DNA of 64,000 nt, taken from positions 74,280,001-74,344,000 of the forward strand of contig CM059582.1 of assembly GCA_030407085.1 (NCBI GenBank), given 5' to 3'. Shown here piece after piece: positions 21,413 to 32,626 of the stretch. Each line of letters begins with the position of its first letter. Within the stretch, counting starts at the first letter, position 1. The notes below the pieces were generated by a model, which saw nothing but the letters and a program-made list of their open reading frames with translations, was not told the DNA's origin and did not search any database. The stretch is from Trichopria drosophilae (taxonomy: Eukaryota > Arthropoda > Insecta > Hymenoptera > Diapriidae). A program made the position numbers and the translations under genes.

Positions 21413-22477
21413 ATGAATCCTGCTACAGTTCCCGAAAAAATCGAAATGATTCTTATTTATGGTGAATGTAAGAGGAATATTGACGATGCAGTTGCATTGT
21501 ATGCTGAGCGTTTTCCAGCTAATGCTCGCTCGCGTTCTTTTTTTTACAAAGTTGTGAATGCCTTTCACTCTGATGGCAGCGTACAAATGAAAAAAAGGAA
21601 GCGAAGATTAACAGTTACAGGAGAAGCTAATGAAGTAGCTGTACTAGCAGCTATTCACCAAAATCCACATGTAAGCACACGACAATTACATCGCGATTCC
21701 GGCATTTCCAGAGACAGTATTCAAAGAATATTGCATCGTCATAACTTTCACCCATATCACATTTCACTGCACCAGGAACTAGAAGGCGATGATTTTCATA
21801 ACCGCGTGGTGTTTTGTGAATGGGCATTTCAAAAAATGCAAACGAACCACAATTTCTTTGCTAATGTATTATTTTCAGATGAATCTACATTCACGAACCA
21901 TGGTGGCGTCAATAGGCATAATATGCATTATTGGAGCGTAGAAAATCCCCATTGGTTACGACAAGTTAATCATCAACGTCCTTGGTCGGTGAACTTTTGG
22001 TGTGGAATCATAGGAAATAAACTCATTGGTCCTTATTTCATTGAAGGTAATTTGAATGGAACAAAATATCGAGATTTCCTAGAACAAGAAGTACCATTAC
22101 TACTTGAAGATGTTGCTATGGACGTCCGACGGACAATGTGGTTTCAGCATGATGGTTGCCCAGCACATTTTTCAAGAGTAGCAAGGGAAATACTAGACCG
22201 TGATTACAATGGTAGGTGGATTGGTAGAGGTGGCCCCATTAATTGGCCTGCGAGGTCACCTGATCTAACATCTCTGGATTTCTTCCTATGGGGTTACCTA
22301 AAAGGTAAGGTTTATAAACAAGTACCAACGACTCGTGAAAACATGGTGGAACGCATAAGAACTGCTTGCGCAGAAATTTCTGCAGATATGATTCTATCAT
22401 GTATGAAGTCATTTGAAGAAAGAATAAATAAATGCATTGAAGTGGAAGGTCAACATTTCGAACACTTACTCAAGTAA
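21413..22477 (+). CDS. Tc1/mariner (IS630)-superfamily transposase, intact
   Basis: The first ATG of the frame is at 21413, in a good A-rich context; the frame is open upstream only to a TTG at 21386. The 354-residue product is uninterrupted. The N-terminal third holds helix-turn-helix-like DNA-binding segments (EKIEMILIYGE; HVSTRQLHRDSGISRDSIQR). The catalytic DDD region follows: LFSDESTFTNHG, MWFQHDGCPAHFS and NWPARSPDLTSLDFFLWG, with about 36 residues between the second and third acidic residues. The C-terminus IEVEGQHFEHLLK is a signature of a large transposase family common in ant genomes, often labelled Tc3-like. It would cut and paste its element in the nucleus. Unlike nearly every other element here it has no stops or frameshifts, so it may be recent. 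Confidence 0.88.
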   Translation: MNPATVPEKIEMILIYGECKRNIDDAVALYAERFPANARSRSFFYKVVNAFHSDGSVQMKKRKRRLTVTGEANEVAVLAAIHQNPHVSTRQLHRDSGISRDSIQRILHRHNFHPYHISLHQELEGDDFHNRVVFCEWAFQKMQTNHNFFANVLFSDESTFTNHGGVNRHNMHYWSVENPHWLRQVNHQRPWSVNFWCGIIGNKLIGPYFIEGNLNGTKYRDFLEQEVPLLLEDVAMDVRRTMWFQHDGCPAHFSRVAREILDRDYNGRWIGRGGPINWPARSPDLTSLDFFLWGYLKGKVYKQVPTTRENMVERIRTACAEISADMILSCMKSFEERINKCIEVEGQHFEHLLK

Positions 22478-22665
22478 GTGAACAGTGAGACAGTGAGAGG
22501 CAAGGGGACTCACGTAAAACAAGCACCCCAAAGGGAACAGAAAAATACTACGTCCACGTCGTTTTTCCTGGGTAACGCTAAATGTATTTTTTCCCGGCTT
22601 TGTTAGAATGACCGTATTCCGGTCGGTGATCCGTATTAGGACCGATGTCCTAATTGATAGCACAA

Positions 22666-25374
22666 TGCCGAAAGTTACGAAGAAAAAGAAGACAAGTAAG
22701 CGTACTGACCGATGCTCTAATCCGTTTAATTTGCCTAATTACGGGAAGAAGGAAGGATCAACGTTGAGAAAAGTCATGAGTGTGCAGTTGCGTTAATGGA
22801 AAATCGTAGAAAATTATAAAAATTTACAGATGAGAATCTGTAATTCCTGCCGACTTCGGCCTGCAGTACTAGCTACTGCCCCTGTTAATGAACTATTTGC
22901 CAGTAATGCAAATGATGACAGTCGTCAACACGAGGAGTTTATAATTGTTGTGTTAATTTCAATTAAAATTTTAATGAAAATCGCTATTATTATATTAGTA
23001 ATTTTCAAGCTGTTTAAATGTTTAAAAATACATTTCTTTTGGTGCAAGAATTTGAATTTTTGTAATAAAAATTTATAAGAATTCTTTTATATGATATATT
23101 AATTTTAAGACTTTTTTTAATATTTTTTTATGTTAAATAAATATTAAATCCTACGTATAAAATATACAGTATGCCTGAATTCCAATTTTTAATTGTTTAC
23201 TTGTACTTATTTATTGTTAAGGTTTTTGTTCAAAATTGTAAGTATTTATTCTTTACTAAATAGGCAATTCCGAAGGTCGATGACGTTGTATCACTGACAA
23301 AAAACTGTTATAAGCACACAGCGACACTTCTGAATGAAAGAAAATACGTATTGCTGATGTAATTAAAGGAGTAAACAGAGGAATAAGTTTTATTGGACCA
23401 TCGCCTATCCAAATTAAAAAAACTAACCAACAAAAGTACTGGAAAGAAAAAGTAGACAGCCTATCAAATGCCATAAAGAAAAGCATTTTTCTTGCATTTT
23501 ATGAAGGTTCTGAAAATAATGAAGAAACATGTATGTTAACAAATTTGCAACAAAAATTTGCTTCTACTTTAAAAAGAACACTGAAAGTAAAAATATTAAC
23601 TCGGTTTATCAAAGGTCTTATCAGACAATTAAAGAATATTTTCCAGATGCTACAAGGCATATGATAGACGTATCAAAGAAGATAGCCGTAGTGTTTTGTA
23701 CGAAACCGGTCACTTAAGCCCGATCTCGTTTATTTCGTTTCATGTGTGAAAGGAACAAGGAAAGAAAGAAGAGTTAATAAAAACACTGGATATTTTGAGC
23801 GAGTGTGAACAAACCTCTTTACTGCTCAAGGGGGAAAAGCCATAAGCATAAAAAACCCCTTTCAAAATACAAGTGGTGATGTGTGCATGTTACACTCACG
23901 TGTGCATACGGGCACTTTTTGTTTGTAACACAATTGCATGGGGCAATGGCGGTGTGTAAACGGCACTTAAATTTAGCGGATCGCTCGGCGATTTGTTAAC
24001 TTGCTCGTTCGACGAGCCGCGATCGGGACCCGCGACGCGTGTGAATCGGGATTGTTTCACCCGTGATACACCTTTGAGGTCAAGAAAAAAAGACGCGTGT
24101 GATTCGGGACTTTTTCACCCATGATACACCTTTGAGGCAGAGGAAAAAACGTAAAGATCTTCGGAGATTGCACGTCACGGACTGGTACTCGAGAAAAACA
24201 CCCGTTCGGTTCCGGGTGTCGCAAAACTATAGGAACTGAGAAAATCCGCGGACCCACGAGATTGCTTACGCCCGCCGCGACTTCTATTCGTGCCGCACGG
24301 CCAATTAGTGAAAAAGCGCAAAAACCGAAACGCCTAATTCGTTCGCGCAATCTAAACCACCATCGCATTGGGATGTGTGCGCGATCGCTAACAAGAAAAA
24401 ATGCGGCGCTGTACAGAGATACGAATAATCACGCTCACAATAAACGGCGTAAAATAAGTCGAACTGATTCGACTAAACACGCTAGAATAGCGAAGGACCA
24501 GATTCGAAAACGCATCGGAGCTTAGAAGAAAAGTAACTAATTCAATAACTACCTTTTACCATTCGGTCGAATTCATTTAAATAGTGCCAGGGCAGAAAGA
24601 TATTGTGTCGGTGAAAATAGATCGAACAAGACAACATATTAAAAAATGATTACTTTTGAATAATTTAAAAGAATTGCATCGTGAATTTACGAACATAATA
24701 CTAGGTAGACTGCAGCTTTTCAAAAAATCTTTACGCCCAAAACAATGCATCTTAGCTGGAGCAAGTGGCGCGCATTCGGTCGGCGTCTGTTGCATACATG
24801 AAAAGTGAAATTATTAATTGACGGTGGAAATTTAAACGTCTTACCCTTGATTGTCCGCAACCAATTGAAACTTATCACGATTGCCTAGATAAAATGGTAT
24901 GCAAGCTTCCAACTACAAACTGCTACATCGGTATATGTTTCTTATGTCCGGGAACAGAGATTTAAAATAAGAGTTGACAAAGATTCACTGATACGTACAA
25001 GGAATGGACACACGCCGACACTACAAACTATAATATCACCTGCTGATGAATTCTTGCAGATTTTAAGAGAAGGGCTCAATAAATTATTACGCCATTCATA
25101 TATGCTAAATAAACAAAATGAATTTTTTAATTCAAGAAAAGAAAATTTGAAAACAAACGAATGTATCGTTATTGTAGACTTTGTGGAGAATTATTCATTC
25201 ATAGTGCCAAACGCGATTCAAGGTGTTCTTTTGAACAATAATCAGAATTGCAAGTCGAAAATTGTGGACTTCAAAAAAAATGACATAATAAAAGTAAAAA
25301 AAATCATATACTATTTACATGGGGCGAGTGCTCGATATAACAGTAGAAAGAACACCTGTCAAAAATATTTGTAA
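22666..25374 (+). pseudogene. Degenerate copy of a multicopy arthropod protein family of unknown function
   Basis: Fragments in consistent order and strand recall one repeated arthropod protein family. 22666-22796 starts MPKVTKKKKTSKRTDRCSNP. 22830-22870 has RICNSCRLRP. 23390-23690 contains KYWKEKVDSLSNAIKKSIF, then LQQKFASTLKRTLKVKILT and a YFPDATRHMIDVSKKIAVV segment. 24650-24800 reads ELHREFTNIILGRLQL, LRPKQCILAGASGAHSVGVC. 24845-24950 reads DCPQPIETYHDCLDKMVC. 25054-25374 reads NLKTNECIVIVDFVENYSF and then a YNSRKN motif. Many stops and frameshifts intervene, and 23718-24590 appears to be inserted DNA. I do not know the function; Cys pairs and the C-terminal order suggest a mobile-element or domesticated protein. 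Confidence 0.6.
24034..24143. repeat. Two-copy tandem repeat, unit about 58 bp
   Basis: Units start at 24034 and 24092 (GACGCGTGTGAATCGGG...GATACACCTTTGAGG). They lie inside the foreign segment interrupting the 22666-25374 pseudogene. Confidence 0.75.
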
Positions 25375-26120
25375 GTAATATTTATTTTTCCTTACCTTTA
25401 CGTTGTATTGATTAAAAGATTTCATAATAATAATTAATAATCATTTCTTCACAAATATTAGAATTTACCAAATAGTGTTACAATTCGGTATAGTGTACAT
25501 ATAGATGTAGCAAAATATATATATAGGTGCGGCATATGCCGGTCTGGCGCAGTGCGATAGTAATGGTGAGACAGAGCGCAGCGGACGTTGCATTTTATTT
25601 TAGATAGTAGAAATAAAGCGTCCATTCTAGAAAAACGCATTCTTCTTTTTTTCGAAATTCGACGAGGAATTAAAAGATATTTTTTAAAACTTCGTATTTG
25701 CGAGGCGTCATTGTTTAAATTAATTTTAAAATTTCATTTTTAAAAAACTTACTTTTTTATCAATTTACAAAATTGAAAAAAAAATGTCACTAGAAAGCTG
25801 ATGTTATTACTTTTAAAATCAAAAAAAGGTTTTGTTGTACGATAAAAAATGACGGAGATACGTTGATTTAAAAAAGACCGCAAAACGCCAAAATAACATA
25901 TTGCTCTATCTTCAAAAATAAAATTTTTTAAAATACAACTTGTAAACATGTCGAAAAAAAGGGTTCGATTTGTAAAAGAATGTCCCCTTTCCGAATGTGG
26001 ATGCGACGATCACTTTTCAGCATTACTGAATTTTGATCTATTTTAAATATGTATTAAAAATGTATTAACAAATTAATTTGTATTTAGTTCGTTCGGATCT
26101 TATTTTGGATCGTGACAAAC
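25375..26120. other. Intergenic DNA, LTR-like fragment possible
   Basis: AT-rich. At 25505-25530 a TATATATATAGG stretch is followed by a GC-richer start-like region and an AATAAA at 25612-25617, an arrangement like an LTR U3-R. No second copy or terminal ends were found. The rest shows nothing recognisable. Confidence 0.35.
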
Positions 26121-28297
26121 TCAAGTACATCGAAAATCCTTGAGAGAGGGTAAAGTATTTACAATATGGTACATGCTCGTATATACTGCCCCTTGAACTG
26201 ACAAGTTAAAAAAATAGTATAACTTTATCTTGCTATTTACAAGGAAACAACACCAAATTTTTTTGAATGTCCACTTAAAAAAATCAGTTGCATCCGACGA
26301 AATGGAGGTCAATGGCCTTGAATTCAGTATCGCTTCAATGTCAGCAACCCTCACTTGGTGGTACTTGAACTACTCCACTGCTGCCTCCCAAATATCACCA
26401 AAGTGTGGCGACCGAGGAGGAATAAATTACCAATGTATGCGTTCTTGTGCACGAACCCCTTTAATCTTTTGATTGTTAAATATCATTGATTTTGATAATC
26501 TCAGAATCTCATTCCTAGCACCAATAAAGTTTTTGACATTATCTGTGGATATCCTGGAACATCTACCCCTACGACCGAAGAATCTCTTTAACGCGGCAAT
26601 AAATGCTTCAGTAGATAGTTCACTGGTTAATTCAAGATGTATCAATACGCATACATATGCCTTCACCTTTGCCCAATTCCTGATTTTTTTTTCTTTGTGT
26701 AAGAATGTCTACAAAACTCTGCACTGACGTTTAGAAACGGTCAAATCATTTCAAATCAAGCTTCAGGTAAGTTACCGATAAGATATTCAAAAATTAGGAT
26801 TTTACCTTAAAACATATCACGCAGTCACGTATTATTTTTCTCAATCGGTTTCTATTATTAATCGACCAACATTTGTTCCGCACAAATCATATGGTTGCTT
26901 GCACATCTGCATAATCAGCGATCTGTGAGCCTCATGTAGTATGAGATCGGTAACAACATCCTTCCCATGTATAACATGGGGTACTTCTCGCTATGTTTTA
27001 GTGAAGCGTGCTTTAAACGTCCACCGACCCTAACCAGTCCATCTACGGCAATAAGAGAGTATAAAGATACAAGTTTACTAGCTTTCGTTAACTTATTCTT
27101 TGGATTCAAACTTTGAATTTCATCGTAAAATGAACGGTTTTGTACTAAACGCAATATTCTAATCATAGCATTGGAAAGTTCATTTGCAGTTAAAATATCA
27201 AATCGCTTATCCTTACATGTAGCACTATCTATAAACCTAACGCAGTATGCAGTCACTCGCACTAGTTTGCTCATGGAAGAATATTTTTACCATGTACTTC
27301 TTCTAACGTTGTTAAAGTTACTGTAACCCTCATTTCGAGTAGTTCTTGATGATCTTCTAAACACCTCTGTGAAGGCCACTGTTTGCAAAATGACACTAGC
27401 CAAGCTGGACCTTCAAATTATAATTTTGAGTTAATAATTTCGATGAGCGAAACTCCTCTTAATGCACTATCTGCTAGATTGTAAGCTGAAGAACCGTATC
27501 GCCATTCGCAACGTTGTGGTCAGCTCTTGAATTTTGGCCACTCGATTACCCACGAACGTATTTAAGCAATGCGACGGAGCTCCTATCCAATATAGTGTAA
27601 TAGTCGAATCTGACCAAGAAATAATTTTTGCTTTCTAGAGTCTTTGAAAACTTGATACAAAGTTGATCAACTCAGCTAATAACAAAGCAGCTGACAATTC
27701 TAATCGTGGCAAAGCTTGGCGTTTGAGTGGTGCAACTCTGGTTTTTGCTGAAATCAGTCGAACTTTCTTGATTCCATTTTTGTCTTCACAACGAGAGTAC
27801 ACGTTCGCGCCATATACCCTTTCACTGGCATCGCAAAATCCATGTATTTGAATATAACTTGTATGGAAGAGACATAATGGTGAAATAACTAAATTCTCTA
27901 ACATCGGCAACGGTGTATGAAAATGAATCCATTTCATCGTAAAATCCATCGGAATCCTCTCATCCCACGACAATTGCAGCTTCCAAAGTGATTGGATAAG
28001 AATTTTAGCCGAAACTATGACTGGAGCTACATGAGAAAGAATAGTGCGCTTTGTTATACGCGATGATTCCTTTTCCAGAAATATTTTGTAGTTAATGTTA
28101 TCTAGGATAGGATTGCAAAGAACTCCTATGGTTTTATGACAATTGTTCACATCAAGATGCAAGAATGGATCCGTTGACTGCACATCAAGATCATCGATCA
28201 GATAAGGGTAATTCGATGCCCATTTTTGTAGCTTAAAACCGGCGCTACTCCAACCGAAAATCCTTGAGAGGGGTAAACTCTTTACAGTATAGTACAA
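26121..28297 (-). mobile_element. Decayed BEL/Pao pol relic
   Basis: Minus-strand fragments in pol order. 28297-27635 covers the RT end and RNase H region (SLPLSRIFGWSSAGFKLQKW; IHGFCDASERVYGANVYSRC; SAKTRVAPLKRQALPRLELS). 27274-26915 covers the segment before the integrase zinc finger (GLVRVGGRLKHASLKHSEKY). 26666-26427 is the integrase core (TEAFIAALKRFFGRRGRCSR; STDNVKNFIGARNE). 26354-26290 reads IEAILNSRPLTSISSD. Frames are broken and Gag, protease, most of RT and LTRs are missing. At 26133-26190 a segment reads like the start of 28297-28240 again (VNTLPSLKDF versus VKSLPLSRIF), suggesting a second, rearranged RT fragment. It is much older than the element at 6873-14328 and from another lineage. 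Confidence 0.75.
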
Positions 28298-28477
28298 GGT
28301 CGTACAGATATTACAAGTAATTTAAAAAATGATTGATATATGTTTCCTCCTCGGGAATGCATGCGAGTCGGCTGAGATGTGGTAAAAATAGATGTCTCAT
28401 TGGTGAGGCATAAGCCGTATTTAATTTGTTAAAAACCAACCCACGTTATGTCGTTTCGAAAATAAATTTGTTATTAT

Positions 28478-28686
28478 GCATGGAAAGAAATTTCTAGCTT
28501 TTGTATCACGGTTTGCTCTATGCTTTTGTTTCACAGCTTTCTCACACAATAAAAGGATGGAATATTCCTCCAAGAGCGTGATTTCGTGCTTTTTAGTCAT
28601 GGCCCACATTTTGAGAGGAAAGGAAGTCGTGAAATATAAGCTTGACAGAAAACCATGGCGCAAAACCTAGAAATTTCTTTCCGTGC
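28478..28686. repeat. MITE-like element with 20-bp terminal inverted repeats
   Basis: The ends are GCATGGAAAGAAATTTCTAG (28478-28497) and CTAGAAATTTCTTTCCGTGC (28667-28686), complementary at 19 of 20 positions. The 209-bp unit has no credible ORF. A target duplication was not resolved. Confidence 0.6.
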
Positions 28687-29047
28687 GAAAGGTTATTTAT
28701 TTAATATAAAAAGAACTACGATATTTCGTTTATGTGTGTATCTATGTTTCGTCGATTCAATCCAATAATTTGTGCACAGGCACTTTAACATCATTTGGGC
28801 ACATTAATCTCATATTTTCATCGAATAGAACCTGAAACAGCATAAGATAATTAATTGGACGTTTCAGTTGAAAATTATTATTTATAATTCCTAATTCAAT
28901 TCTTACCTCGCCAGGCTTCATTGTCGGCAACTTTTTGTATACCTTAGTTCACCTGTCGAAAAGTTTGGTTGGTCTCCGCACATCTCCGAATGAAAAACGT
29001 ATTTCAATTTTACATTGGTTTGACAAAGAGTAACTCTAAAAAGTGGC
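28687..29047. other. Intergenic DNA, nothing recognised
   Basis: AT-rich sequence between the MITE-like unit and the palindrome arm. The minus-strand frame 28918-29253 runs into the arm and has no known motif. Confidence 0.4.
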
Positions 29048-29374
29048 CAAATTTCGCCTGTTTCTTGGACCTGAAATTTGGGATCAAAATGTATGTCAAA
29101 TGAAAGTTTATGATTATAGCTTACTGGTGTAAAAATTTTAGATTGAGCATACCATATCTTAATCTCGAGATATGGGGGTTTAGAGGGGGATTTAACTGCA
29201 AAAATTGCATTTTTTTTAAATCTGACATTTTTTATCTCCGAAAATATATACATTTTATGAAAAATTTACAAGAGATATTTTTTATTTAGAAATGTCGAAA
29301 GAATCTAAACAAATTTTTTCCAGATTGCGAAAAAATAAAATTTTCAACATTTTCAAAACAATCAACGTGTTAAC
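29048..29374. repeat. Left arm of a long palindrome split by element C
   Basis: Reads as the complement of about 40999-41293 with scattered changes. Shared words include TTTAGATTCTTTCGA, TCTAAATAAAAAAT, CATATCTCGAGAT-like and CATTTTGATCCCAAATTTCA. The TTAAC at its inner end (29370-29374) is the target duplicated by element C. Confidence 0.75.
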
Positions 29375-30111
29375 TGTTACGGATGCAGATTTCTTTGGGT
29401 CGGGATTTAAGGAACACTCTCTTTATGCTCTTCGCACAGTTATTATCTATTGTTATTATCCCGACCAGCACCCGTACAGAAATGATTATTATCGGCGCGC
29501 TATAGTAAACGACCGGAGCGCGCACTCGGTTTTCCCGGCGTTCGGAAGCCACGAGTCGGATGACTTCCAGAGGCAGATCGCTGAGGTTAGATGTATGAAA
29601 TCGACTAAGTCCCGACTGGAATTAGTACCTCGCGATCTAGACTCCTCGCATGAAAATTGCGAAGGACCCGAAGTTGCCTCTTTGCTCTCGGTGATCTGAC
29701 TGACTAAAGACTATCGCGCTTTTCGGGATCCGTCTACGATGAAGACGGATTGTCCATCCGGTCACACGCGCGATATGCAGTTTTCGTATGGGAACCCGCT
29801 GACGACAGCTCCTTTAGGGTGCTAGTCGACACTGAGTGTGGCCATGCGATCTGCAAACGCAAGCAGGTTGCCACCGAAAACTGCTTACAGGTTCCACGAA
29901 CATTCATTTGAGCAATTTATAAAGAATTAAACTGCTGTGGTTGCTCGGACCACGTTGTAACCGTGCACCGGATGTACGAATATTATATTGCGTTAAATAC
30001 GATATTCGCTCATCCCACTCGCAACCTGACATCTATTATAATGGCTTAAATATTATAGAAAATTATAATATACTATTTGATAAGGCGAGGTACGTACTAT
30101 CGTCCGTAACA
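29375..30111 (-). repeat. 3' LTR of element C
   Basis: 737 bp, TGTTAC...GTAACA, collinear with 40196-40993. Confidence 0.92.
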
Positions 30112-30150
30112 CCTCCCCCCCCCCCACCCCCCCCCCCCAAAAAAAAAACT
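30112..30150 (-). other. Polypurine tract of element C
   Basis: The plus strand is a C run broken by one A, then an A run. On the minus strand this is a long G-rich tract touching the LTR. Confidence 0.75.
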
Positions 30151-30356
30151 CGGCGGTCCCTCGTCGAACACACAAAACAACTAAGCCAGTTACGCTATGT
30201 CACTTGTGGGCAAAGAACCCACTGCACTCCGCTAATTTAAGCTATATATTTATATATACGCTAATATATTGTATACGCGTGGATGCTGGTTCGGTATTAT
30301 CTTAATCTACTTATTTTTTTGTCTTAACCTAAAGGTTGAAACCGCGTTACATATAA

Positions 30357-32423
30357 TTATGTCGATGTGATTACGACGCTAGTACCTAGGGGGTTTTGAC
30401 TTTTCGGACACACACTTGCGTCCTCAAATTCTCCCCCCTCGTTTTCGCTTCCGATTTCCACTGTACTAGTACGCGCGTCGAATCTCACTGTACGCGTGCC
30501 ATATCGGGATGGCGTGACTAGAAGTCTTTTCTTCTTCAACCCAAATGTTAGATTCTTTCGGAGACATATCCAGATGACGAGTAGAACGATGGCGAGGGTT
30601 GCGAGTGACGATCCACCATATATGGTAGCGTTTTCTATGACTCGCATTCATTGCTTCATGCCCCTCGCTTGTCCCAATGCGCGTGCCCGGCTTATCAGTT
30701 CACCGAACTTGATACCGCTCTCCAATGTTCCCGGACCCACGTGCGATTCCTTCATTTTGAGCTCCTCGTGATGGATGCTCTCCTCTATTTGTACCATCTC
30801 CACTGTATCCTTCACTAACAGTTCCGGTACGTTCAGTAAAGACGATCCATAGCGTTCCATCGTTGTTTCCGATCTTAGGGTTTTGGATGCCGCCAGCGTT
30901 GTCTTGCCTGTCTGAGCCCTACACCCAGGTGCGAGGCCGATCACCCCGGTACTGTTCAGGACTATGGTTTCGATCACCTCGTTGTCACAAATAACTCGCA
31001 TAGGTTCTTCAATTGCAGCAGAGTATAGTCACATATTCGGTGTACGGAGCTTTGTCCAATATGTCGGTCTTGGTACCATAATTCGGACATCACAGTTATT
31101 GAAATTTTTAAACTGGATGTCGGTGATCAGTCGTACTTCGCAGTCGCTGCGGTCATCCGTCGCGTGTAAGGGTAGTTCACACCTGCATACGTATGTCCCG
31201 TCGCCCTGTTTACAGCCTCCGTAGAGTTCCGTTGTCAGCCTGACGTATTGGTTCCGGTCGTTTGATATTCCAGAATATCGGGCTGATGGCTGAATAAAGG
31301 CTGATTTGGAAACATTTGCTATGTTTTGCGGCACCGGAACTGGTCGATGCTGGTAGATCGTAAATTGGGTATGGGAGACCAATGGTAGGTAAAGCATATA
31401 GATTAAGGATGACTCTACATAAGCTATTTTTAACGTAGAAATTTCCAAAAGAGAATCGAGCGTCAGCCCCGTGAACTGTATAGGAAAATCACAGTCGGGC
31501 GTAAGGTTGACGATTTCTTTAATATGCTGCGTTAGATTGTTCATTGAGACGAATTCGGGGTGTATTTGACCCAATTTCGCGAACAGTATTGCATTCGTCA
31601 ATTGGTCGGCCTCTAATGTGTAGCGATATACTTCCGTTTCTACCACGGCCATAATGTGCGTTAGTTTATTATTACGCCATTCCCGCTCAGTTATTGACTT
31701 AAATTGTTCTCGACCCGCCCGAAGCGCTTCTAGTGATGCGTTTAAAGTTTTCAAGCCTTCTTGGATGCCTGAAAATTCAATGGCTATGAATTTGGTCTGT
31801 TTAGCAATGAGGGTGGCTGTCTCAGATATCCTGGCATTTGCTGAATCCATCTGATCTTGTAGGTGGCTTATTTCTTCCTCATCGGCCGTACCAAAGAGAA
31901 TTTTTGAGATTTTTCCTACGGCGCCAAACACGGCTCTTTTTCTGCGAGTTTCGGTGCCCGTCAGTATTTCCAGGGCGTCGTAGTTTCTTCGCGCAATGTC
32001 TTTCACTTGTAGACGGGCTTGACGAATTCTTTCCGTAATGCCGCACGGTTGTACCGATGTTTCTCGGCATTGTGAGTCCAGAATATTGAGTGAGTTAATG
32101 ATCTTATCTCCTTTCTCGAAATATCCCGATAATGGCACTCTTGATATTAAGTGCCACTCCGTGTGGGATAACCGCATGGGCGCGACCTTCTCGGAGTAAA
32201 GCCCCGGGTTTTCCTGGATTCGGGTATGCGTAAATTTTCCATAAGACTGTGCCCTGTAATAGACAATTATTACATTGGAAAATGTTCCGCCTACATCGGG
32301 CCACGACTGGTTCGTTGCGCCCCTTCCCACTATGCAGACCGAAATATAATGCTTTATGATTATTTTACCGTCTGCATTCCTACACTGTCGTATAATTCCT
32401 ATAAGGATGAAGAAATAAAACAT
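30357..32423 (-). pseudogene. env: Baculovirus-F-like envelope gene of element C, two TGA stops
   Basis: One frame from ATG 32423 to 30357 (about 688 codons) is broken by TGA at 31029-31031 and 30648-30650. The N-terminus is hydrophobic (MFYFFILIGII), consistent with a signal peptide. A furin-type site RRKR is followed by AVFGAVGKISKILFGTADEE, a fusion-peptide-like start, about 165 residues in. A heptad-like region follows (ISHLQDQMDSANARISETAT), then a Cys-rich segment before the first stop. After the second stop a membrane span (SLATLAIVLLVIWIC) is followed by a basic cytoplasmic tail. This layout is that of F-type fusion proteins of insect errantiviruses and baculoviruses, which mediate membrane fusion. 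The two stops remove the anchor, so this copy would not give a membrane-bound product. Confidence 0.85.
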
Positions 32424-32626
32424 CGTTTCTAATAATATTTCTACTCCAAAGGTGTATTAGAGAAGAAAACTGTATAGAAAAATAATGAATTTATTTTATT
32501 TTATTTTATTTTATTGTATAAAAAGTAACGCTTTGCATAAACAAGAATTTCGCGCGGCCTAGCACGAATCACCGTACAAAGAGGAGATCGATAACCTCTC
32601 CCTTCCCCGGGTTCCTCTCCATGGAT
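32424..32626. other. pol-env spacer of element C with a (TTTTA)n tract
   Basis: Non-coding; a pentanucleotide microsatellite lies at about 32490-32515. Confidence 0.6.

Noticed and set aside
25450..25650. Solo LTR
   Set aside because: The TATA and AATAAA order is suggestive, but no terminal TG/CA, target duplication or second copy could be shown.
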